A stretch of DNA of 5,355 nt. It comes from Candidatus Fischerbacteria bacterium RBG_13_37_8 (GTDB taxonomy: Bacteria; Acidobacteriota; HRBIN11; MFGW01). Position numbers and translations under genes: made by a program. Shown here one piece after another: positions 1 to 5,355 of the stretch. The stretch is taken from positions 7,242 to 12,596 of the forward strand of contig MFGW01000123.1 of NCBI GenBank assembly GCA_001780385.1, in the 5' to 3' direction. The stretch's first letter is position 1, and every line of letters starts with the position of its first letter. A model generated the notes under the pieces. It was not told where the DNA came from. It ran no database searches and saw only the letters and a list, made by a program, of their open reading frames with translations.

Positions 1-300
1 GACATTTTGACTATTTGCGACGGGTGCATCATTGACCGGCGTAATCGTAATGCTCACGGTTGCGATATTTGAATCAAGCAGACCGTCATTCGCCTTGAAA
101 GTGAAACTGTCAGCGCCGGAGTAGTTCTCTTCAGGAGTATACGTTACGTCAGGAGCCATTCCGCTTAATGTTCCGTGCAACGGCTGATCGACGATATTGT
201 ATGTTAATGCATCTCCATCAGCATCAGTTGCAACGAGCGTGATCGCAACAGCAGTATCTTCATCGGTAGTCACTGCTTGATCTTCTGCAACCGGCGCTGT
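1..300 (-). other. Cadherin-like tandem-95 repeat, second copy, and the start of a third (res 1686-1785)
   Basis: APVAEDQAVTTDEDTAVAI opens a full repeat with the acidic loop DADGDALTY (res 1711-1719), HGTLSG (res 1727-1732), TYTPEENYSGADSFTF (res 1738-1753), NDG (res 1756-1758) and closing SITITPVNDAP (res 1768-1778). VANSQNV at the window edge starts the next repeat, so the array continues beyond position 1. An ungapped hand alignment of res 6-90 with res 1694-1778 gives 49 identities in 85 positions. The DNA of the two copies differs widely at synonymous sites, so this is not a recent duplication. Confidence 0.92.
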
Positions 301-3300
301 GTTAGGCTCTCGCCAGTATACCATTGCCGTGTTGGATTCACTTGCCCCGGCTTTCACTACTGCGCTGTCATCTCCTAATGTATTTCCGGTGTAGCTGAAT
401 GTCACTACACCGTTAGCGCCGGTCGTCCCTGATTGCTCTATCTGATGAGCGCCGCTTACCTGCAGTGTCAGAATTATTCCTTCTATCGGCGCATTGTTCT
501 CATCCGTTGCCGTAGCTGTCAGTGTATGTTGCTGACCCGGTTCGAGCGTCGCTGTCTCCGGCTCAAGCGTTATCGTTGCCACGGTGACCGATGTCCCGCA
601 ATTTAACCCGGACGGATTCCATCCCTGCATTAACTCAAACTCGTAGATGCGTGCTAAATACCACAACGCGCTCCCGGGATAAAAGAGTGACATATCTACG
701 TACTGCAATCCACTGCCAATATGCTTCAATAAATCACGGTCCAGCCCGTCATAGATGATCAATCCTGACTGGTAATTCACGTATGTTCTCGCCGGTTTAT
801 AATCCTCGGAAAGAACATTCTTCGCTTTCATGCTCAGGCACCAGTTAGGATCATACGTCTCAAATACATTCGCATCCCCGGCTTCTCCTTGCTGCCCAAC
901 CAGGTACGTATTTATATAATACGGCGAACCGGTATCATCCACGCCCAGCGTGCTTTGTTCTATTATTTCCAAACCGCCCGGCTGGCCTCGCGGTCCGGGA
1001 TTGTTCGTCGTGAACGGGAAGAAAAAGTTCTTATAATCCAACTGCGCTATGACACCCGTGCATTCCGAATCCCAGATTATCAGCTTCCCTCCGCCGGTTA
1101 TATATTCTTCCATGCGAGCACGAAAAACAGGATTCAACAGAAAAACATCACTTCCGATATCACACACTCCATTCAGAACGACCGTATCGAATCCCGGCAA
1201 TGGATTATCGATGCCGGCATTGCCTATTTGCACAGGGTCAAGATTAACAAACAATGGAAGGTAGTGATTCTCGAATCCACGCGTCGGCAATCTTCCTCCC
1301 AGCACATAGCGTCCCGCATCATTCGGACAAAGCGCTACTGCACGGCTCTCCTCATGCTGCAGTGTCGGTACCTCCGGAAATTCCACCACGGGATTGAATG
1401 TCGCCGTATGCACCGCTGTCTGACAATCATTGCCGGTCGTATATTCAACCGTGACCGTATTCTCCACCCCTGCATCGAATTGCAGCACTGCCGTCGCGAT
1501 TCCTTTATCATTTGTGACAGCGCTTACTTGCTGTGTGCCATGCTTGAACAATAGTGTCTGCCCCGACATCGGTACCGTCGGATTCAGCCGGTCAAATAAT
1601 CGCGCTGCTACCTCTACCTGCCCGTCCGCCGTCGCATTGAGCGCCGCGTAAATATTCACCAGCGCCTGGCTCGTCACGGTTACTTCTACTGTATCTGATG
1701 CCGTGCCGCCATCTTTATCTGTCACCGTCAGCGTCGCTGTGTATGCTCCTACTGCCATGTATGCATGCTGTACCTGAACCGCAATTCCGTAGCAATCATC
1801 GATATCCTCGCTTGTCCCATCACCAAAATCCCAATGACAATGCAATAATTCCCTGTCAATCGGACTTACATCTCCTACCGCTGCTGTCGTGCCCCAGTTC
1901 ACTCCGCATGCTATATATAACGGCCAACCAGCTTCCGCTGTCGGCGCTACATTATTCACCGTTACCGTCTTTACCTCTACTCCTGATATGCCGCGTCCAT
2001 TCCATACCGTCAGCGCTGCTTCGTAAGCGCCACTGTCATAGTAAATATGCGGTGTCGTCGAAAAATTCTTGCTTATGGCGCTGCCGTCTCCAAAATCCCA
2101 TTCATTATATGCTATGCCCCAGAGCAGGTCTACGGATTCATCCGTAAAGAGCGCTGTTTGCATTTCATCCGGTACCGCTGGCTCATAGCTGAAGTTAGCC
2201 GACGGCGCTCCGTACACATAATACTGCATCGTCTTGCTTGCCGCTAATCCCAGGTCACTGGTCGCCGTCAGTGTTACATCGTATACTCCCGGTGACGCAT
2301 AGGTATGCACTACATCTCTCTGCACGTCTGATGCGCCGTCGCCAAAATCCCACGCATACGACACGATAGCGCCGTCTACCGACGTGGAACGATCCACAAA
2401 ACGCACCGTCTGGCCGCCTATCTGCGGCGAATACACACGAAACATCGACATCTGCACCGGCGTGTAGGTCGTGTTCCATTTGCTCCGTATAATCAGACGC
2501 AGGTATTTCGCCGCCACCGGCTCAAAGAAGAAATCCTGCACCGTGCCGTCATTCTCAAGCGTGCCGGTCAGTACGGTTGTGAAAGCACTGTCATACTGCG
2601 TTGTCACGGATGCTTGCACCTCGAACGTTCGCGGCGCATAACTGCCCGCCGCCGCTTGCAACCGCACGCGGTCTATTATCCATGTACTGGCTCCCGGCAG
2701 CAGCAGCGTGAAACGCGGATTATTCAATGCATCATACGTCGCAGTCCATACTCCCGCAGGATTAAAATCAAGAATATCATTTATTGCCGAGCAAGCGCCG
2801 GCTGTGCTTGAACAGGAATATATCTGCGCTCCCGCTCCCAGCACTTCCAGTACCTTCAATTCCCCTACGGCAATGACACTTGTATCTCCATAATTACTCT
2901 TCGGCACCAACCGTATGTATTTTGCCTGAACTGGCTCCGCAAGTATGAATCTTTGCGCTCCCGGGATACTATTTGAATATTGTGCATCAATTACCATCGT
3001 GTAGGGACCTTCAGCATCTTCCGATACCCATACTTCAAATTCTCTTAAGGCTTTTGTGTTTATTGCTGTCTCGATAACTATCGCATAAATAGTATGACTG
3101 ACACCACCGGATAACCGTATCGTTGCAGAATGAGAACCGGCGACACCGTCCGTCTCCCATGCATTATACGTCGTTCCGTCAAGCAAAAATTCCGCATAAC
3201 TGCCGGCTCTCTTCTCACTCGATTCATGCAGCAGACCGCCTCTCTCCTGCGCTATCACTTCAAAAAATCCTGTCGAGACTTTAGTTGCCGTACCTTGTGT

Positions 3301-5355
3301 ATTGACTGCTACATATTTCACATAGCGAGCCTGTACCGGCGCCGCAAACATAAATTCCTGCACTTTCAGAATATTGCTCACCGTTCCACTATAAACAAGG
3401 TCATAATTCACATCATCCGTCGAAACGAGTATCTGAAAATCTTTCACCGATTCATTGATATAGTCAATGCGTGGCGCTATGCGCACTCCTTCAAGCGTGT
3501 AAATAATGCCGCCGGCAAGCTTAATTCTCACCCATTCATTACTGTTGCCAGTCGCCTGCCAGTAATCCGACACATTGAAATCTATCATTTTATCCGGTGT
3601 GTGTCCCGACGTAGCGCTCGAATATGCAATAACTTCCGCACCATTTTCCTTAAATGACGGACTCTCCGCTTTTGCTGCATTCCGTTCCGCAAGCGGTAAA
3701 GTGATGATATGCCCCTCATCGTTTACCGTGATTACCTGAAAATCCGCAACGCGAATATATGAAGGACTGCCATGATTATTCTTCACCAATAATTTGATAT
3801 ATTTCGCACGCACCGGCTCCGGCGATATAACATAGTCATGATACTGCCCGTCATTTGACACATAATCGCTTATCACAGATTCGAATGAGCTGTCTTCATC
3901 TGTTGTCTCCGAAACAAGAACTTCGAATTGATTTATCGCCTCGTTATTGGAAACAGCGGCTGAACCAAGTATCCTTATTTTCTCGATGAGCGGCTCACCT
4001 GGCAGTCGAAGCTCAACATACTCATTTTCTATCTTGCCGGTATCAGTCAGCCATGCTGTCGATGTATTTGCATCAAGCATCAACTCCGGCCGATAGGTAT
4101 AGTTATAGCTCGAATATGAGCTTATCGCGGTTGGTACCGTGATCACTTCAAACTCGTACAATGAAATGAAATTAGCCATCCCGTATCGATCAACTACCCA
4201 TAAACGAACATATTTTGCCCAAACAGCTCCTTCAGGAAAAATAAATTCCTGCCAGCCGCTGATATTTTCTGCTGTAGCTGTTAGCACGTTTATGAATTGA
4301 TCATCGTCCGGTGTTGTATTCGATATATCTACCTTGAAATTTTGTACGGCACCGTAACCTGCTCCGTAGGTATTCAATAACCGGATCCGGTCAATCGGAT
4401 AACTTTTGCCTCGCGCAAGCTCAACGACAAAGTTTTCATTCTCGATATCTCCGGGCGCTGTCGACCAGAGACTGCCTGCTACTCCGTCAATTGCTTTATC
4501 TGCCGACAGACTTCCGTATTCACTTGATACACTCTGTATGCTTCCTCCTTCCGACAGCAGCGCTGCATTCACAGGGTACCGAAAATGCGACGGTATGCCC
4601 GCAAGATTAACATCAATCACCTCAAATTCGCGCACGTATATGTTAGTTGTGCTTCCATAATTATCATCTACATATAATTGCACGTAGCGTGCTTTCACCA
4701 GCTCATCAAACAGAAACTCCTGTACTTTCAGTGACTTCAATGCAATCTCATCAAGCACTGTCACAAATGACTCCAGATTAAGTGTATTGGAAACCTTTAC
4801 TTTAAAATGCTGCACACCTACCGGAGTATTATCATTTATCATCCGCACACGGTCAATTGTATGCGCGATTCCACCGGGTAGTTCTATTATAATGTATTCT
4901 CCTGAAATATGCCCACTTTCAGTTCTCCACTGCGAATCAGTCACACCGTCCAGCGCCATTTCCGGCGGATAGCTCGATGCACTGTTCGAGCACAAGGCAA
5001 CCGTAGCTCCCTCTGCGAGTGAGCCGATGTTATTCTCGACGATTGCGACATTACGCTCATCACCAGCTACCGTGAAATCCGGCAACGGTGCATCATCTAC
5101 TGCTGTCACTGTTATTGATACCATAGCTTCATTGGAATTAACCGTTCCATCATTCACCGAGAAGCTGAAACTATCCGTTCCGTGGTAATTCAGCTCCGGT
5201 GTGTAGACCACGGAAGGAGGAGTACCGCTCAGGGTACCGTGTTGCGGTTCCTCGATAATAGTGTATTCGAGCGGATCATTGTCTACATCTTCAGCATTGA
5301 ACACGATAGAAATAGCTTCATCTTCGTTCGTTGTTACTGAGGCATCATAAGCAAC
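1..5355 (-). CDS. Giant multidomain surface protein (tandem-95, discoidin x6, PKD x3, Ig-like, GATase-like), partial at both ends
   Basis: One uninterrupted frame of 1785 codons runs from position 5355 to position 1. I checked every in-frame triplet and found no stop. Neither the start nor the stop codon lies in the window, so the full protein is longer than 1785 residues. Domain order is tandem-95 repeat, six discoidin-like modules, three PKD domains, an Ig-like domain, a glutamine-amidotransferase-like alpha/beta region, a group 1 bacterial Ig-like domain, and a second tandem-95 repeat. All but the alpha/beta region are beta-sandwich families typical of secreted or cell-surface adhesins and polysaccharide-binding proteins. 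Cysteines are rare and lie mostly between residues 1150 and 1586. I see no signal peptide, membrane helix, LPXTG-type motif or dockerin here; these would lie beyond the edges. Binding of extracellular glycans or neighbouring cells is inferred from the domains. I do not recognise a named gene. The coding call is near certain and the function is tentative. Confidence 0.97.
301..600 (-). other. Invasin-type bacterial Ig-like domain, group 1 (Big_1; res 1586-1685)
   Basis: Residues 1586-1685 match the group 1 Ig-like pattern of intimin and invasin stalks. ATITLEPETATLEPGQQHTL is followed by TATATDENNAPIEGIILTLQ (res 1613-1632), then a GTTGANGVVTFSYTGNTLGDD step (res 1643-1663) and a closing AVVKAGASESNTAMVYW. 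The DxNxxPIxGxxLxL and TxANGxxxFxYTG segments are the strongest family marks. In this family such domains serve as rigid spacers. It separates the alpha/beta domain from the second tandem-95 repeat. Confidence 0.88.
601..1380 (-). other. Class I glutamine-amidotransferase-like alpha/beta domain (DUF4350/ThuA-like, tentative; res 1326-1585)
   Basis: About 260 residues that do not look like a beta-sandwich. Strand-like LPGFDTVVLNGVCD (res 1386-1399) is followed by a helix-like segment, FRARMEEYITGGG (res 1411-1423), then strand KLIIWDSEC (res 1424-1432). This order, a buried strand, a helix ending in a glycine-rich turn, then a strand entering a catalytic-type loop, is typical of GATase-like and DUF4350/ThuA-like domains. 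SECTG (res 1430-1434) sits where the family's nucleophile elbow would be but lacks the canonical first glycine. A second half runs through DPNWCLSMKAKN (res 1502-1513), SGLIIYDGLDRD (res 1530-1541) and ALWYLARIYEFELMQGWNP (res 1563-1581). I cannot identify a full catalytic triad, so activity is unproven. It may be a binding or degenerate domain. Confidence 0.6.
1381..1668 (-). other. Bacterial Ig-like domain (res 1230-1325)
   Basis: Residues 1230-1325 show an Ig-like pattern. An opening strand LVNIYAAL is followed by GQVEVAARLFDRLNPTVPMSGQ (ending at Q1266), then LLFKHGTQQVSAVTNDKGIATAVL (ending at L1291) and VENTVTVEYTTGND, with a final HTATFNPV strand. The TNDKGIATAVL turn (res 1281-1291) is the hallmark of Big-type domains that have an NxxGxAxxxL step between strands. 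The exact Pfam group is uncertain (Big_1 or Big_3_5-like). It links the PKD stalk to the alpha/beta region. Confidence 0.75.
1669..1947 (-). other. PKD domain 3, cysteine- and histidine-bearing (res 1137-1229)
   Basis: Starts APTAEAGWPLYIACG and keeps WDFGDG (res 1175-1180) and HAYMAVGAYTATLTVTDKDG (res 1196-1215), ending TVEVTVTS. It is longer than copy 1 because of inserts on both sides of the core. It holds three cysteines, C1150, C1173 and C1188, and two histidines, H1172 and H1174, immediately before the core tryptophan (HCHW). The other two PKD copies have no cysteine. A disulfide or a metal-binding cluster is possible, but neither can be shown from sequence alone. Confidence 0.92.
1948..2211 (-). 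other. PKD domain 2 (res 1049-1136)
   Basis: Begins APSANFSYEP (res 1050-1059), typical of the PKD first strand. FTDESVD (res 1070-1076) and WDFGDG (res 1086-1091) follow, then HIYYDSGAYEAALTVWNGRG (res 1103-1122) and VEVKTVTVNNV (res 1126-1136). The loop before WDFGDG is longer than in the first copy and carries an extra tryptophan (LLWGIAYNE, res 1077-1085). Otherwise it is a standard PKD copy in tandem with its neighbours. Confidence 0.93.
2212..2427 (-). other. PKD domain 1 (res 977-1048)
   Basis: A PKD beta-sandwich of about 72 residues. It has FVDRSTSVDGAIVSYAWDFGDG (core WDFGDG at res 1002-1007), HTYASPGVYDVTLTATSDLG (res 1017-1036) and a closing strand to VYG. These match the family hallmarks: the SxD strand, WDFGDG, HxYxxxGxYxVTL, and a final TxxD/N turn. 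PKD domains mostly act as spacers or protein- and polysaccharide-contact modules in extracellular proteins. This copy is intact and near family length. Confidence 0.94.
2428..2829 (-). other. Discoidin-like (F5/8 type C) module 6, diverged N-terminal half (res 843-976)
   Basis: This is the most diverged member. It has DILDFNPAGVW ending at W870, a long FTLLLPGASTWIIDRVRL stretch (res 882-899), FEVQASVTT (res 911-919), and the clear family ending PVAAKYLRLIIRSKW (res 946-960), then MSMFRVYSP (res 969-977). It alone carries two close cysteines, C848 and C855, in its first loop (YSCSSTAGAC), which could form a small disulfide-closed loop. Spacing from W870 to the AKY alanine is 79 residues, as in the other copies. 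It joins the first PKD domain almost directly. Confidence 0.78.
2830..3240 (-). other. Discoidin-like (F5/8 type C) module 5 (res 706-842)
   Basis: A compact module that follows module 4 with no linker. It contains FLLDGTTYNAW (res 723-733), ATIRLSGGVSHTIYAIVIE (res 744-762), FEVWVSEDAEGPY (res 773-785) and PVQAKYIRLVPKSNYGDT (res 808-825). It ends with GELKVLEVLGAG (res 831-842). The strand that reads IDRVR in other modules is IYAIV here, lacking the usual charged pair, so this copy is somewhat diverged. The last strand leads straight into module 6. Confidence 0.82.
3241..3720 (-). other. Discoidin-like (F5/8 type C) module 4 (res 546-705)
   Basis: The longest module, 160 residues, because it starts with a hydrophilic linker of about 25 residues (res 546-572, including LAERNAAKAE). 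The core shows ENGAEVIAYSSATSG (res 570-584), MIDFNVSDYW ending at W599, EWVRIKLAGG (res 607-616), LEGVRIAPR (res 621-629), FQILVSTDD (res 640-648) and VQARYVKYVAVN (res 674-685). It closes with FFEVIAQER (res 697-705). DG is replaced by DF in the loop before the tryptophan. The module belongs with its neighbours by pattern. Confidence 0.83.
3721..4140 (-). other. Discoidin-like (F5/8 type C) module 3 (res 406-545)
   Basis: A compact module of 140 residues that follows module 2 without a spacer. It opens with a serine- and tyrosine-rich stretch, SSYSSYNYTY (res 412-421). MLDANTSTAW follows, ending at W435, then YVELRLPG (res 446-453), IEKIRILGS (res 457-465), FEVLVSETT (res 477-485) and VRAKYIKLL (res 515-523). 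It ends with ADFQVITVN (res 537-545). The usual DG after the early strand is DA here. The module is otherwise intact by pattern; the ligand is unknown. Confidence 0.84.
4141..4608 (-). other. Discoidin-like (F5/8 type C) module 2 (res 250-405)
   Basis: About 156 residues including an N-terminal linker of roughly 20 residues (NLAGIPSHFRYPVNAALL). The core contains ADKAIDGVAGSLW ending at W297, PIDRIRLLNTYG (res 320-331), FKVDISNT (res 340-347) and WAKYVRL (res 379-385). It closes with LYEFEVI (res 399-405). The distance from the early tryptophan to the alanine of the AKY motif is 83 residues, close to the 77-83 seen in all six modules, which supports common ancestry. The next module starts directly after the last strand with no linker. 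Confidence 0.85.
4609..5040 (-). other. Discoidin-like (F5/8 type C) module 1 (res 106-249)
   Basis: This is a discoidin-fold module of about 144 residues, with a typical family opening: LAEGATVALCSNSASS, then MALDGVTDSQW ending at W143. The middle strand IDRVRMIND (res 167-175) and FKVKVSNT (res 184-191) follow. The signature near the end is KARYVQL (res 221-227), and the module closes with VREFEVIDV (res 241-249). Discoidin domains commonly bind galactosyl or other glycans, or phospholipids, through loops at one end of a jelly-roll. No specific ligand can be read from this sequence. It is preceded by a long linker rich in small and acidic residues that separates it from the tandem-95 repeat. 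Confidence 0.85.
5086..5355 (-). other. Cadherin-like tandem-95 repeat, first copy (res 1-90)
   Basis: Residues 1-90 match the tandem-95 or bacterial cadherin-like (Big_9/VCBS-type) pattern. A TTNEDEAISI opening is followed by an acidic DVDNDPLEY loop (res 23-31), which resembles a calcium-binding turn. Then come HGTLSG (res 39-44), VYTPELNYHGTDSFSF (res 50-65), NDG (res 68-70) and a closing SITVTAVDDAP (res 80-90). The window starts at the repeat boundary: VAYDA aligns with VAEDQ at the start of the second copy. Upstream sequence therefore probably carries another repeat ending in NDAP or similar. In this family these repeats form extended, often calcium-stiffened stalks of surface proteins. 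Calcium binding here is inferred from the acidic loop. Confidence 0.9.

Larger units (their letters stand above)
2428..5040 (-). repeat. Array of six discoidin-like protein repeats
   Basis: Six copies of one module occur in a row. Their early-loop tryptophans are W143, W297, W435, W599, W733 and W870. The alanines of their A[KR]Y[ILV] signatures are A222, A380, A517, A676, A811 and A949. Within copies the tryptophan-to-alanine distance is 79, 83, 82, 77, 78 and 79 residues. The copies are diverged in protein and DNA sequence, with no long identical DNA stretches noticed, so the array is old rather than freshly amplified. Multivalent ligand binding is the natural inference. Confidence 0.85.

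Noticed and set aside
961..1020. A short collagen-like Gly-rich stretch (NPGPRGQPGG)
   Set aside because: It has only about two Gly-X-Y triplets, too few for a collagen-like helix; it is more likely a loop in the alpha/beta domain.
889..1554. A 221-codon plus-strand open frame
   Set aside because: Its codons sit exactly opposite those of the minus-strand gene, within the Ig-like and GATase-like domains. The translation is rich in Arg, Ile and His with no recognisable domain. It is an antisense shadow caused by the codon bias of the real gene.
1698..2147. A 149-codon plus-strand open frame
   Set aside because: It is antisense to PKD domains 2 and 3. Its low-complexity Ser/Leu/Pro/His translation has no domain signature.
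1816..2352. The DNA string ccaaaatccca occurring three times, considered as a binding-site repeat
   Set aside because: Each occurrence is the WDFGD-coding core of a PKD domain (TGG GAT TTT GG), so shared protein sequence and codon choice explain it.
2255..2479. A 74-codon minus-strand open frame in another phase
   Set aside because: It overlaps the real frame across PKD 1 and the end of discoidin module 6, and its translation shows no domain.
3130..3657. A 175-codon plus-strand open frame
   Set aside because: It lies antisense to discoidin modules 4 and 5. The peptide is rich in Arg, His and Ile and looks like no family, while the opposite strand encodes conserved motifs.
1..5355. CRISPR array, tRNA, insertion sequence or alternative genetic code
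   Set aside because: I saw no regularly spaced identical repeats, cloverleaf-type sequence or transposase motifs. The gene uses no in-frame stop codon as sense, so the standard code fits.

Overview
This window is the inside of one very large protein-coding gene read on the minus strand. Reading triplets from position 5355 down to position 1, I translated every codon by hand. All 1785 are sense codons in one continuous frame, with no TAA, TAG or TGA. The frame is open at both window edges, so start, stop, ribosome binding site, promoter and terminator all lie outside. I see no intergenic DNA, RNA gene, mobile element or CRISPR array. The sizeable plus-strand open frames are antisense shadows of this gene.

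The protein is a modular, extracellular-type adhesion or carbohydrate-binding protein. In order from its N-terminal side (high coordinates to low; residue 1 is the codon at 5353-5355) it has: a cadherin-like tandem-95 repeat (res 1-90); six consecutive discoidin-like (F5/8 type C) modules (about res 106-976); three PKD domains, each with an intact WDFGDG core (about res 977-1229); a bacterial Ig-like domain (about res 1230-1325); a roughly 260-residue alpha/beta region resembling the class I glutamine-amidotransferase-like (DUF4350/ThuA-like) fold (about res 1326-1585); an invasin-type group 1 bacterial Ig-like domain (about res 1586-1685); and a second tandem-95 repeat (res 1686-1778) that leads into the start of a third at the window edge.

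This architecture points to a surface or secreted protein of an environmental bacterium or archaeon, of the kind often found in genomes rich in PKD, Big and tandem-95 domains. The sequence does not allow a firm taxonomic call. The genetic code looks standard: tryptophan is TGG and no stop codon is reassigned. The likely job is to project several sugar- or glycan-binding discoidin modules on a rigid stalk of beta-sandwich domains. The alpha/beta domain may be enzymatic, degenerate, or a binding scaffold. No signal peptide, membrane segment, sorting signal or dockerin falls inside the window, so the anchoring mode is unknown.

The most notable points are the six-module discoidin array with two clearly different linker lengths, the alpha/beta domain inserted in an all-beta stalk, a cysteine- and histidine-bearing third PKD domain, and closely related tandem-95 repeats bracketing the whole assembly. 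I found no evidence for a new multi-gene system.
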